A stretch of 40,894 nt of DNA from NCBI GenBank assembly GCA_964448285.1, contig CAYUWG010000030.1, positions 1-40,894 on the forward strand, read 5' to 3'. The position numbers were made by a program, and so were the translations under genes. Positions 16,613-25,267 of the stretch are shown here, in pieces. The notes under the pieces were generated by a model, which made no database searches, had not been told where the DNA came from, and worked only from the letters and a program-made list of their open reading frames with translations. Within the stretch, counting starts at the first letter, position 1, and each line of letters begins with the position of its first letter. This DNA comes from CAYUWG01 sp964448285 (lineage in GTDB: Bacteria > Bacteroidota > Ignavibacteria > SZUA-365).

Positions 16613-17736
16613 GCCGCCTCTTTGAGAGAGGCAATCGTGCCTCGTTCGATCATGAATACCTCACTCTCCGTGTCGGCGGCACATTGCCTTAAGACGGATG
16701 AGTGAGCGGTGGTGATGAACGTTTGCCCGAGGGACCGCACGAGCGGAACGATGCGTGCAAGGCGCTCGTCGTCGAGTTCGCCGAACACGTCGTCGAGCAA
16801 AAGAATCGGGCGCTCTTCGAGGCGGTCGGACATGTAATGGAACTCCGCAATCTTCAACGCGACAAGGAGGCTCTTATGCTGTCCTTGCGATGCATGAGAG
16901 CGCACGTCAAGGTCGTTGAAACTCATGACCAGGTCGTCCCGATGCGGGCCAACCGTCGTTGTTTTCATTTTGATATCGGTCGATCTCCGATTGAGTAGAG
17001 CCGCGTGGCACTCCTGCTCCAATGCACCGTGCTCTATGCCTTCCACCGTGCTGCGATACTCCAATCGGATCGCTTCCCTTTCAGCCGAGATGAGGTTCAT
17101 CATTTCCACGACGTACGGTCTGAAGGCATCGAGAAACAGGAGCCTTTCGCGAATGATCCGCGCGGCATGTGAAGCACACGTCCGATCCCACGCATCGAGT
17201 TGCTCGAAGAGATACGACTGTGAAACATCGTTCCTCGCCAGCAGTGCATTCCTCTGCCGGAGGATTCTTCGATATTCGAGAAGGTCAACGAGATAGCGAT
17301 GATGAATCTGTGCGATCGCAAAATCCATGAACGACCTACGCTCGGACGGAGCGCCGGAAGTGACCATTCGATGCTGCGGGGAAAGGATGACGATCGGGAA
17401 TCGTCCGATGAGATCCGCGCTCTGTTGAAGCGGCGCAAAATCCAACTCGATCTGCTTGCGACCGGCGATGGGGTAACGAAAACCGACGGTGTGCGTCGAG
17501 CCGCCATCACTGCAGAACGTGCCTGACACTTCGAAAAAGTCGGCATCGTTGCCCAGCAGACTTTTCTCCTGTGACGTGACGAAACTCCGTGAGGAACAAA
17601 GACAGGAAATCGCTTCGAGCACCGACGTTTTTCCGGCGCCATTTTCTCCATAGAGAATGACTAATCCGGGAGGACAGTTGAGCGTGCTGTGCCTGTGGAT
17701 ACGAACATCTTTCAGGCGAAGAGATTGTAGAATCAT
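16609..17736 (-). CDS. recF: DNA replication and repair protein RecF
   Basis: A 375-residue RecF, an SMC-like ATPase that with RecO and RecR loads RecA on gapped single-stranded DNA. Walker A is GENGAGKTS (30-38), the ABC-type signature appears as S-Q-G-Q-H-K-S-L near 283, and Walker B PILLLDDVFGELD near 310. The N-terminal L-R-L-K-D-V-R and the S-P-Q-H-x-x-M-V/I segment are also typical. It begins 1 base after dnaN and overlaps the DUF721 gene, the classic dnaN-recF arrangement. Confidence 0.95.
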   Translation of the reverse strand: MILQSLRLKDVRIHRHSTLNCPPGLVILYGENGAGKTSVLEAISCLCSSRSFVTSQEKSLLGNDADFFEVSGTFCSDGGSTHTVGFRYPIAGRKQIELDFAPLQQSADLIGRFPIVILSPQHRMVTSGAPSERRSFMDFAIAQIHHRYLVDLLEYRRILRQRNALLARNDVSQSYLFEQLDAWDRTCASHAARIIRERLLFLDAFRPYVVEMMNLISAEREAIRLEYRSTVEGIEHGALEQECHAALLNRRSTDIKMKTTTVGPHRDDLVMSFNDLDVRSHASQGQHKSLLVALKIAEFHYMSDRLEERPILLLDDVFGELDDERLARIVPLVRSLGQTFITTAHSSVLRQCAADTESEVFMIERGTIASLKEAA

Positions 17737-17737
17737 A

Positions 17738-18862
17738 TCAGGCGTTCAGCCGGAGGGGCATCACCAGCTTGAGAATCTCCATGTCTTCGATCGATGTGGA
17801 TGGACGGAGCAAACCTGCGCGCGTCGCTGAACTGAAGTAAAACGACACCTCATCGCTTTCGATGTGATTGAGCGCTTCGGTGACATAGCGTGCGTTGAAT
17901 CCAATCTCCAAAGTGTCACCGTCACTGAACGTCGATGCGATGACTTCCTTCGCTTCACCCCCGAAGTCGATATCCTCAGCGGAGACCCTGGTCTCCTCTT
18001 TGCCGATGGTCAATCGAATCTGATTCGTGACGGCATTGCTGAAAATGGAGCAGCGATTCACTGCGGCAAGAAGCGCATTCCGGTTTATCTCGAGCACCTT
18101 GTCGTTTTCCATTGGGATGACGCTCTCATAATTCGGATAGCGTTCATCGATAATGCGGCTGACCAATTCCAAATCGCCGAAGGTGAGCCGCACGTTGGTT
18201 TTTCCGAAAACGATCTTCACATCCCCCTCGTCAAGCGAGCGAAGGACGAGGTTCAATGCCTTTGCCGGAATGATCACTTCGCGGTCTCCCTGTGCCGCCG
18301 TCGAAAGGGCGCCCTTGTGGATGATTTGAACGAGCCGATGCCCATCGGTGGCAACTGCCCTGAACGATTCGTTCTTCCATTGGAACAACACACCCATCAT
18401 GGAGGGTCGCAGGTCGTCGGAGCTAACCGCATACACGGTTTTCGAAATGATCGTTCGAAGCAAGGAACTGTCGAGTTCGAGAGAGAAGTCCTCCTCGACT
18501 CGCTCGGTCTCGGGATAATTCCCCGCCGGCTCGCCGGTCATTTTATATTCACCCTGATCAGTTTTGAGCGTGATGCGATTGCTTCCGGAGTCGGTCGAAA
18601 TCGTAACGTCCTTCGATGGGAGGGCGCGGAGCGTTTCGTTGAGCTTCTTCGCAGGCACGGCAATGCGGCCATCGCTGATCCCGCTCACCTGAAGCGTGAC
18701 ACTCATCGCGATTTCGAGGTCACTCGCCGTAAGGGTCAGTTGATTTCCTGACAACTCGAACAAGAGGTTTTCGAGAACCGGCAACGTGGACTTCGTCGGA
18801 ACGACGTTGATGATTTTCGAAAGTGCTTTGGAAAGATCATTACTGACCACGGAAAACTTCAT
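17738..18862 (-). CDS. dnaN: DNA polymerase III sliding clamp (beta subunit)
   Basis: A 374-residue beta clamp of normal length, with the three-fold repeated clamp fold. The first domain starts MKFSVVSNDL, the I-P-A-K-A-L-N-L motif marks the second domain, and the C-terminus ends in LKLVMPLRLNA, matching the family's conserved (M/L)P-M-R-L tail at the peptide-binding cleft. GGAGGA lies 6 bases before the ATG. It is the first gene of the 8166-18862 operon and follows a 221-base gap. dnaA, often immediately upstream, is not here; RNase G is. Confidence 0.97.
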   Translation of the reverse strand: MKFSVVSNDLSKALSKIINVVPTKSTLPVLENLLFELSGNQLTLTASDLEIAMSVTLQVSGISDGRIAVPAKKLNETLRALPSKDVTISTDSGSNRITLKTDQGEYKMTGEPAGNYPETERVEEDFSLELDSSLLRTIISKTVYAVSSDDLRPSMMGVLFQWKNESFRAVATDGHRLVQIIHKGALSTAAQGDREVIIPAKALNLVLRSLDEGDVKIVFGKTNVRLTFGDLELVSRIIDERYPNYESVIPMENDKVLEINRNALLAAVNRCSIFSNAVTNQIRLTIGKEETRVSAEDIDFGGEAKEVIASTFSDGDTLEIGFNARYVTEALNHIESDEVSFYFSSATRAGLLRPSTSIEDMEILKLVMPLRLNA

Positions 18863-19083
18863 TGATTCCTCCGTACCGCTTCATGGAAAATTGATTGGAA
18901 ATCTTGTGTGAAACTGTCTGTCGTCATGTCCTGACGGATGCAAAAACGTGGGGGTGTTCCGCGCTGGAATCACGAGGTGTTCTTGCGTTTTTTCACGACG
19001 GCAATATACTTCAAAGTCGCCGGACTGCCAAAGCGATGAAGGCTCAGAACCGCCTTATTTTACGGGCGTTTCACCGGTTTGAG
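18863..19083 (-). promoter_or_regulatory. intergenic region upstream of dnaN
   Basis: A 221-base gap between rng and dnaN, both on the minus strand. It holds no plausible gene. It should carry the promoter for the long dnaN operon; a strong GGAGGA ribosome-binding site sits directly before dnaN, and a TATATT hexamer lies about 130 bases upstream without a convincing partner element. I saw no DnaA-box cluster or AT-rich unwinding element, so nothing here marks an origin. Confidence 0.45.
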
Positions 19084-20646
19084 TCAGTTCAAGAAACGCG
19101 TCGTAATATCCGTGTTCGTCCGCCGGGAAATGAATTGAAATTCGTCAACGGCAAGAAGAGGATTCGTCTGGATTTTTATGCGCACGAAGAACCGCATCAT
19201 CAGGCGCGCGAGATGCGAAACCGCACCGCTCGTAAGGAACTCCACCATCGTTGGATGGATGTTCAATTGCAAACGAAGTTCTCTGGAACCGCCGCGAAAC
19301 CGCTTGAGCCAGCGTTCGATTTCCGTGAGCAAGGAAGTCTTCGATTGGATCAGTCCGCTTCCATCGCACGTCGGACAGGTCTCGCTGACGGAGAACTGCA
19401 CGCTTTCACGCACTCGCTGTCTCGTTATCTGCATCAACCCGAATTCCGAAAGCGGGAGAATGGTGAACTTCGCACGGTCTGTTCTCATCTCGCGGCGCAT
19501 CTCTTCAAAAACTTTTCGCCGGTTTTCCTCATGATCCATGTCGATGAAGTCGATGACGATAATGCCGCCGAGGTCGCGCAGGCGAATCTGTCTCGCGACC
19601 TCCTTTGCGGCTTCGAGGTTTGTCCTTAGGGAGTTCAGTTCCTGTTCCTTCCGCGCGGCGTAGCGTCCGCTGTTGACGTCGATGACCTTCATCGCCTCGG
19701 TGTGCTCGATAATCAGATACCCGCCGCTTTTCAGCCAAACCTTCCGGCTCATGGATTGCTCGATCTGCTTCTCGACGCCGTATGTATCGAAGATCGGTGA
19801 CTTTTCACGGTGAAGCGAAACTGCGCTGGCGCGATTCGATGCAACGAGGTTTACATACGCGCGAATTTCCCTGTACATTTTTTTCGAATCCACAGCGACG
19901 CGCACCACGTCCTCGGTGAAAAGATCTCGAATGACGGAAGATGTCGCATTCATGTCCTTGTGTACGAGGGCTGGCGGGCGTGATTTCTTCACCGTTCGTT
20001 CGATGGTTCTCCATGTATCGAGGAGAGTTTGAAGATCGTTGCGCAGGATTTCCTCATCCTTTCCTTCGGCGACGGTTCGAATGATCACGCCATATCCGTG
20101 TGGAAGAATCGATGAGACTAAACGGCGAAGGCGCCTCTTCTCTTTGAAGCTTCCGATCTTCCTCGAAACACCGATCATTTTATCGAAAGGCATGAGCACG
20201 AGAAACCGACCCGGAAGAGAAACTTCCGTCGTTACGCGAACCCCTTTTGAACCGACAGGCTCTTTGAACACCTGCACGATGATCTCCTGTCCGCGCTGAA
20301 TGTTAACGCGCGACCTTCGCCTTTGCTGTCGTCCTTTCGGTTTCCCGTTCTGCGACTCCTCCTCGTCAACGTCTTCGTCGGGACCTTCAGCCGACTTCTC
20401 GATTTCGAAATCTCGAAAAGCGTCGCCAATGTCTGAGAAGTGGAGAAATGCATCCTGCTCCAATCCGATGTCGATGAATGCCGCTTGAATGCCGTGCATC
20501 ACCTTGGCCACCGTTCCATAGTAGATGTCGCCGACCTGGCGTGACCTCTCATCGCTCTCGACGAAAAGCTCTGCAAGCCGGCCATCTTCCACAATGGCAA
20601 TACGCTGCTGATTGGTGTCAGCGTTTATGATAATCTCTTTTGACAT
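19084..20646 (-). CDS. rng: ribonuclease E/G family protein (RNase G)
   Basis: A 520-residue RNase E/G catalytic protein acting in rRNA maturation and mRNA decay. The S1 domain (about 36-130) carries GDIYYGTVAKV and GIQAAFIDIG and is interrupted by an acidic then basic insert (about 80-117: E/D-rich followed by K/R-rich). The catalytic core has VIDVNSGR and I-V-I-D-F-I-D-M-D (the metal-binding aspartates), and the zinc-link C-P-T-C-x-G-x-G. There is no long degradosome-scaffold tail as in E. coli RNase E. AGAGGA precedes the ATG. Confidence 0.93.
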   Translation of the reverse strand: MSKEIIINADTNQQRIAIVEDGRLAELFVESDERSRQVGDIYYGTVAKVMHGIQAAFIDIGLEQDAFLHFSDIGDAFRDFEIEKSAEGPDEDVDEEESQNGKPKGRQQRRRSRVNIQRGQEIIVQVFKEPVGSKGVRVTTEVSLPGRFLVLMPFDKMIGVSRKIGSFKEKRRLRRLVSSILPHGYGVIIRTVAEGKDEEILRNDLQTLLDTWRTIERTVKKSRPPALVHKDMNATSSVIRDLFTEDVVRVAVDSKKMYREIRAYVNLVASNRASAVSLHREKSPIFDTYGVEKQIEQSMSRKVWLKSGGYLIIEHTEAMKVIDVNSGRYAARKEQELNSLRTNLEAAKEVARQIRLRDLGGIIVIDFIDMDHEENRRKVFEEMRREMRTDRAKFTILPLSEFGLMQITRQRVRESVQFSVSETCPTCDGSGLIQSKTSLLTEIERWLKRFRGGSRELRLQLNIHPTMVEFLTSGAVSHLARLMMRFFVRIKIQTNPLLAVDEFQFISRRTNTDITTRFLN

Positions 20647-20720
20647 AGTTCCTCTGCCTCATGGGCAAGGTTAAACAATCATGATGTCGATCCGGCAAAT
20701 GCTTGGATCGACGAAAAGCG

Positions 20721-22337
20721 CTACAGTTGCGAAAGCAACGAGAATCGCACTCCGTCGAATGGATTCAGGACGCGGCAAATTCCATTCGAGCAGACCAATC
20801 CGCCTCTCTCCCTTCCATAGCTGAGCGTCGCAGTATGCGCGCTCGAAACGCGATAGGATATCTCACCGACGCTCCAGAATTTTTTCCCCGATGGGTCGTT
20901 GTCGTCTGTTGTCGCCTCGAACCGGGCAGTCAGCGACCAGAGGCTTGAACGTGAAAGCGTCGCAGCGAAATAATCGTTGGTGTAATCGGGTTTATTACGG
21001 ACGAAGGAGTCATGGTAAATCTGATGTTCGAGGCTGACCCCCACGCTGTAATCATCGGAGAGGCCGTACTCGATGCGAATGGGAATCGTCCAGCTCGATA
21101 TGACGTGTGGGAGATTCCCGAACTCTTCATACGGTGCATCATAACGTCGATTGAATGCCGCGCGTACGTATGAATGGCCGCTGAAGAACCATTCGAATTC
21201 CGCATACACTTCGTAGAACGGCGAGAAGATGGAATCGGGCGACGGAAGAAACGAGTTGGACCGTTCGATCACTTTCAAACCATTCACACCATAGCTATAG
21301 GATTTCTGCCTGCTCGCCATCGATGCATTGATATTCAACGTCATTTCAGGTGCAAGAGAGTAGTACCCATCGATTTGAAATCCAACTTCATCATTGAAAT
21401 CGACGATGTGCTGATTCTTTGCAAGGAAGTAGAAGAGGTGCTCTTTCATGACCGTCGGCGGATTTTGCATCGGCAGCATCCGCGTCGGACGATTGATGTC
21501 AACGCGTTCGAACGGATCGACCGGGTCGAATCGGTAATCCTTGTACTCGATCGTCACGCCGAAGCCAATCTCGCTGGCATACGAAAGACTTCCGTACAAA
21601 CCTTGCCCCTCGCGCGTGAAGTGTTCGATCTGTCCGGCGCCTTTCGGTCTATCGACGGAGGCGCGTTTGTGTGCAAACGAAGCATGGAAATCGAATCCTA
21701 ATGCACTCACGGAGAGCAATATTTCCGGGATCGTCGCTTCCACGCGATCGATGCCGAATGGACTGGGGAGTTCGCCGTTCGTACCGACGATGCTCGCGCC
21801 GAGCGATACTCCTTTCAGAGGCTTTATCTCGACGTTGCCGCTCTTGACGGAGTAGGTTTCGATTCTGTTCGGATTGAGAAGATCGTAGTACCGCATATTG
21901 CCGACGGCAAGAATCGCATTCACATAGTCGTGCCGGTAAATGCCGCGCAGTCCGTCGAGTCCCGTATCGTAATTGATTCCCCTGTTTTCAAACAGGTTCA
22001 TGGAAAGGCCTTTCCCATACAAGGTGTAGAAATCGCCGGCTCGGATTTCGAACATATGCCGGCTGAATTCTGCGTAACGCTTCTTTAGTCCCGTGAACCG
22101 CGGACCGAATTCCGGCGGATCGTCGTGGAGATACTGAAAACCGATCGTAAAGTCGCTCCAGAACAAACGCGCGTTGGTCTGATTCTCAACGTACTCAAAG
22201 CGTTGCCCCTGCCCCGCCGAAGTTATTTCGCCATTTCCATATCGGAGGAAGTTTCCGATCGAATATTGTACCTGCGCAGAGACGCTTGTGACGAGAAGAA
22301 GAGTCGATGCAACGAGAATGAATCTCAATATCCTCAT
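20721..22337 (-). CDS. outer-membrane beta-barrel-type protein (DUF6029-like)
   Basis: A 538-residue protein with a signal peptide (1-21, ending SVSAQ) and a long run of alternating-hydrophobic strands, as in porin-like barrels. The N-terminal part, with G-N-F-L-R-Y-G-N-G, GDFYTLYGKGLSMNL and F-E-N-R-G, resembles the DUF6029 family of Bacteroidota; this assignment is from memory of the family's appearance. The ATG at 22337 has GGAG five bases upstream and lies beside the thioredoxin stop; a GTG at 22343 would overlap it as GTGA. Co-transcription with a TlpA-like thioredoxin is clear. The function is unknown. Confidence 0.82.
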   Translation of the reverse strand: MRILRFILVASTLLLVTSVSAQVQYSIGNFLRYGNGEITSAGQGQRFEYVENQTNARLFWSDFTIGFQYLHDDPPEFGPRFTGLKKRYAEFSRHMFEIRAGDFYTLYGKGLSMNLFENRGINYDTGLDGLRGIYRHDYVNAILAVGNMRYYDLLNPNRIETYSVKSGNVEIKPLKGVSLGASIVGTNGELPSPFGIDRVEATIPEILLSVSALGFDFHASFAHKRASVDRPKGAGQIEHFTREGQGLYGSLSYASEIGFGVTIEYKDYRFDPVDPFERVDINRPTRMLPMQNPPTVMKEHLFYFLAKNQHIVDFNDEVGFQIDGYYSLAPEMTLNINASMASRQKSYSYGVNGLKVIERSNSFLPSPDSIFSPFYEVYAEFEWFFSGHSYVRAAFNRRYDAPYEEFGNLPHVISSWTIPIRIEYGLSDDYSVGVSLEHQIYHDSFVRNKPDYTNDYFAATLSRSSLWSLTARFEATTDDNDPSGKKFWSVGEISYRVSSAHTATLSYGRERGGLVCSNGICRVLNPFDGVRFSLLSQL

Positions 22338-22339
22338 AC

Positions 22340-22858
22340 TCACTCCAGGGTCTTCAGCATGTCGTCGGCGATTTCTTTTTCATCGCCTGCAATGAACCCT
22401 GTGCGTTTGTGTTTGAGCGCACCCTGTTCGTTGAGGATCATGGAATAGGGCATACTCTGACCATTGAGTTTCTTGAAGACTTCGCTGTTCGGATCGAGCC
22501 AGAATTGATACGGGAGGTTCTGAGCGGAGATGAACGATTTCACCTTCGCCACGCTTCGCGGATTGTCGAGATTGATCGCAAGGAAGTGCACGTTCTTGTC
22601 CTTGTTCTCTTCAAAGAATGCGCGAAGTGATTTCATCTCCTGCAGGCACGGTTGGCACCACAATGCCCAGAAGCTCAGCATGATCGCGCCCTTCTTCGGC
22701 GCCTCTTCACTTCCGCGTATTTCCGCAAGGAATTTCTGGAATGACCTCTCGTTGCCTTCGTAGTCCTTCAAGTGAAAATCCACATTGGTCAAATCCTGTG
22801 CGCAAGCGATCGAACCGAGAAGCACGAGCGCAAGAAGTGATGTTGATACCTGTTTCAT
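22340..22858 (-). CDS. TlpA/ResA-like periplasmic thioredoxin
   Basis: A 172-residue thioredoxin-fold protein with an N-terminal export signal (cleaved about A20, or possibly lipidated at C19, although the lipobox S-I-A-C is poor). The active site is W67-C68-Q-P-C71, the cis-Pro segment is S-M-P-Y-S-M, and the A-L-W-C-x-P-C-L-x-E-M-K-S-L run is typical of TlpA/ResA/AhpC-TSA-like disulfide reductases. It acts in the periplasm on cysteine-containing clients, often c-type cytochromes or envelope proteins. It directly precedes and overlaps or abuts the barrel gene, suggesting the pair works together. Confidence 0.92.
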   Translation of the reverse strand: MKQVSTSLLALVLLGSIACAQDLTNVDFHLKDYEGNERSFQKFLAEIRGSEEAPKKGAIMLSFWALWCQPCLQEMKSLRAFFEENKDKNVHFLAINLDNPRSVAKVKSFISAQNLPYQFWLDPNSEVFKKLNGQSMPYSMILNEQGALKHKRTGFIAGDEKEIADDMLKTLE

Positions 22859-22911
22859 AAGTGAGTCCTTTAGCTATTTATTAAAACACCTGTTCACACC
22901 GCATCACCAAC

Positions 22912-23505
22912 TCACGTCGATGAAGGGAGTTCTATATCGTAAAGTGCGAGAATGTCCTTTATGGCTTTTACCGACGTGTACTGAAATGCGTGCATTCCAA
23001 CAGCGCGGGCACCTTCCACGTGACCGGCGATGTCATCGAAGAATAGACACTCGTCAGGCAGTGTGTTGGAAAGATTCAATGCGGCGCGGTATATGCCTTC
23101 GTCCGGTTTCGTCAAACCGGTCTCATAAGAAAAGACGCAGTGATGAAACGGCGTGAAGACCTGTGGAAAACGTGTTCGTGCATATTCGATGTGCAGTTGG
23201 TTCGTGTTCGAAAGCATCACGAGTGTGTGAGATTTGGAAAGCGCAGGCAATAGCGCGATCAGTGAATCATTCGGCCAGAAGATATCACACCATGCGCGGC
23301 AAAGAATCTCACGATCCTGAATTCCGGATATGTCGTGAACATCCGAGAGAAACTGCTCAGTGCTTTTTTCTCCGCGTTCATACTCTATCATAAGTGCGTT
23401 GAAATGCTCACCGGCGCCGTTTACGAAAGGGAATGCCCGGCGAAGCAATCTATGATCGAAATGAAGAAGTACGTTGCCGAGGTCGAAGAGAAGAGTACGA
23501 ATCAA
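22912..23505 (-). CDS. HAD-superfamily phosphatase (YihX-like, subfamily IA)
   Basis: A 197-residue HAD hydrolase. Motif I is F-D-L-G-N-V-L with nucleophile D8 (Gly in place of the second Asp, as in the YihX group), motif II is V-M-L-S-N-T-N, motif III is the K of GLTKPDEGIY, and motif IV is FFDDIAGHVEGAR. The family dephosphorylates small metabolites such as sugar phosphates; the substrate is not readable from sequence. The protein's natural N-terminus corresponds to a TTG codon at 23505; the open frame extends further upstream but there it is only antisense to the EVE gene. No Shine-Dalgarno site is visible, so the start is provisional. Confidence 0.85.
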   Translation of the reverse strand: MIRTLLFDLGNVLLHFDHRLLRRAFPFVNGAGEHFNALMIEYERGEKSTEQFLSDVHDISGIQDREILCRAWCDIFWPNDSLIALLPALSKSHTLVMLSNTNQLHIEYARTRFPQVFTPFHHCVFSYETGLTKPDEGIYRAALNLSNTLPDECLFFDDIAGHVEGARAVGMHAFQYTSVKAIKDILALYDIELPSST

Positions 23506-23643
23506 TGGAGAAGTCGGGATTGAATGCCGATGAGTATATTTTTCCTGCAATGCATTTCGCACCGGAAAATAGCCAAATACCGCGCAGACGCAAAGCTGAC
23601 TCTGGTCTGCACGGAGTGAACTCATTCCATGAAAGGACAAACG

Positions 23644-24108
23644 ATGAAACGTCAGTACTGGCTCTTCAAATCGGAACCCGAGGTCTTCAGCATTCATGAT
23701 TTGAAGCGAAAGAAGAAAACCCGTTGGGATGGCGTGCGAAACTATCAGGCAAGAAATCTCCTCCGCGATTCGATCAAGATTGGCGACGGCGTATTGTTCT
23801 ACCATAGCAATGCCGATCCGCCGGCAATCGTCGGGACGGCTGTGGTGGTTCGCGAAGGATATCCGGACCACACACAGTTCGATTCGTCGCATGGGCACTT
23901 CGATCCTTCCTCAGTGCAGGATAATCCACGCTGGTACATGGTCGATATCGCTTTCGAATCCATCTTCCCGCATCCGCTGTCGCTCGATGAACTTCGCGCC
24001 GAACCGAAGCTCGCCACAATGAACCTCCTGCGAAGAGGCAACAGACTCTCGGTGCAGCCGGTCACGGAAACTGAGTGGAAGACTATCCTTCGACTTGGAT
24101 CGAAGTAA
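23644..24108 (+). CDS. EVE-domain protein (PUA-like)
   Basis: A 154-residue EVE-domain protein, similar in outline to bacterial relatives of thymocyte nuclear protein 1. Diagnostic stretches are YWLFKSEPEVFS, W-D-G-V-R-N-Y-Q-A-R-N, and G-D-G-V-L-F-Y-H-S-N, followed by G-T-A-V-V-V and W-Y-M-V-D-I. EVE domains have a PUA-like fold and bind modified bases in DNA or RNA. The ATG at 23644 has AAAGGA seven bases upstream; a Met codon at 23629 lacks a site. It diverges from the HAD gene across a 138-base gap that should hold both promoters. Confidence 0.93.
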   Translation: MKRQYWLFKSEPEVFSIHDLKRKKKTRWDGVRNYQARNLLRDSIKIGDGVLFYHSNADPPAIVGTAVVVREGYPDHTQFDSSHGHFDPSSVQDNPRWYMVDIAFESIFPHPLSLDELRAEPKLATMNLLRRGNRLSVQPVTETEWKTILRLGSK

Positions 24109-24201
24109 GGTCAAGAATCCATCCCATCGTAACACGGATTTCTTTTCGGGCGTAGCGCGCCACGAAATGATTTTGTGTTTCACTTACAACAGAGGATGTC
24201 T

Positions 24202-24645
24202 ATGAAAACGGCCTTTCCCATGATACTTGGGTGTTGCCTTGTCATATTGTTCAGTGGTTCGCTTTCCGCAAACGTTGGGTCATCGTCGCCGGTCGATCAG
24301 GAGCTGATCATCAGAAACCTTCTTCATGGATTGGAAAGTCCGCTCGTCGAAATACGCGCGAATGCACTTCAGTCTTTAGCGGATTTGAAGAAGCGGAATC
24401 CGGATTGGAATTTCGATCAAAGCGTCATACCGGTCATGGATCTCCTGAAAAGCGATGATCATCCGGAGGTCCGGATCCTATCGGCGATCGCCCTCTATCA
24501 CCTCGATTCGGCCAAAGGTCGTTTCGCCGTACAGCGCAGAACGATGTACGATCCTTCTCCGCGCGTTGCCGACATGTGCAGCCGGGTGATGATGGAATGG
24601 ACGAATCGCGGCAAAGCCTCCAGCCCGGCGGTTGCGGTTTTGTAA
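24202..24645 (+). CDS. small secreted HEAT-repeat-like protein
   Basis: A 147-residue protein with a signal peptide (hydrophobic core ending SLSAN). The mature part has paired helices with the HEAT-type pattern (LESPLVEIRANALQSLADL, then D-D-H-P-E-V-R-I-L-S-A-I-A-L-Y-H-L). Two to three repeats fit, and the family usually mediates protein contacts. GAGGA before the ATG at 24202 supports that start over Met codons at 24175 and 24196. The partner is unknown. It converges with the Nudix gene. Confidence 0.8.
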   Translation: MKTAFPMILGCCLVILFSGSLSANVGSSSPVDQELIIRNLLHGLESPLVEIRANALQSLADLKKRNPDWNFDQSVIPVMDLLKSDDHPEVRILSAIALYHLDSAKGRFAVQRRTMYDPSPRVADMCSRVMMEWTNRGKASSPAVAVL

Positions 24646-24652
24646 CCGCGAC
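24631..24652. terminator. hairpin between convergent genes
   Basis: GTTGCGGTT and AACCGCGAC pair over 9 bp (one wobble) around a TTGT loop. The stop codon of the HEAT-like gene lies within the stem. No T run follows on either strand, so termination activity is uncertain. Confidence 0.35.
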
Positions 24653-24673
24653 ATTTCGCGCTTCGGCTCGATG

Positions 24674-25267
24674 CTAAGTGAGCAGCGTTAATCGTCGCAG
24701 GCAGTCGCGAACGATGAACGCCGTAGCACCCCAGATTTTTTCGTCGAAGTAATCGTAAAAATAGACCGTTCTCGTAAAGCCGTTTACGTGAACGCGCTGT
24801 AACCGCGTATGTGAGTCATCTGCGAAAAAACGGAGCGGGACGCGAATGATCTTCGCGACTTCATCCGGTGACGGCGCCAGACCTTCCACAGAGGAAATCA
24901 CGCCGACAACAGGTGTGATGATGTAATAGCTGGGAGTCCAGATGTCGTCAAGACGTGCGATGATCTCCACGGATGATTGAGGCAAACCGATCTCTTCGAA
25001 TGCTTCACGCAGTGCGGCTTCCTCAGGAGATTCGCCTTCGTCCAATGCCCCGCCGGGGAACGAAACCTGTCCTTTGTGATGCTCGAGATCTTCCGTTCGC
25101 TTTGTGAAAAGGAGATGCCATTCATCCGCTTCAAAGTAGAACGGCACCAGGACGGCTGCACGTCGGAATCCATCCTTCACCATCGTTTCAGACGGTTGCC
25201 CCTTCAAAAGCGTTCGCAACGATTCGGTCGTCAGGTTTGGAGTCGCAGGGCTACTCACGGCAGTCAC
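24674..25267 (-). CDS. CoA-pyrophosphatase-type Nudix hydrolase
   Basis: A 197-residue Nudix protein. The Nudix box is complete at residues 73-95 (G, E79, R87-E88, E91-E92, G94), and the upstream L-L-F-T-K-R-x-x-x-L-x-x-H-K-G-Q-V-S-F-P-G-G matches the extra signature of CoA pyrophosphatases (NudL/YeaB), which cleave CoA to 4'-phosphopantetheine and 3',5'-ADP. The start is GTG at 25267, overlapping the nadC stop by 4 bases, so the two are translationally coupled. It is the last gene of the 24674-29202 group. Confidence 0.92.
   Translation of the reverse strand: MTAVSSPATPNLTTESLRTLLKGQPSETMVKDGFRRAAVLVPFYFEADEWHLLFTKRTEDLEHHKGQVSFPGGALDEGESPEEAALREAFEEIGLPQSSVEIIARLDDIWTPSYYIITPVVGVISSVEGLAPSPDEVAKIIRVPLRFFADDSHTRLQRVHVNGFTRTVYFYDYFDEKIWGATAFIVRDCLRRLTLLT

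Noticed and set aside
17864..18751. Long plus-strand open frame opposite dnaN
   Set aside because: It is fully antisense to a certain gene, has no recognisable domain and looks like a codon-bias shadow.
23506..23898. N-terminal extension of the HAD phosphatase frame by up to 131 residues
   Set aside because: The extension is antisense to the EVE gene and unlike any HAD N-terminus; the D-L-G-N-V motif normally lies within the first ten residues.
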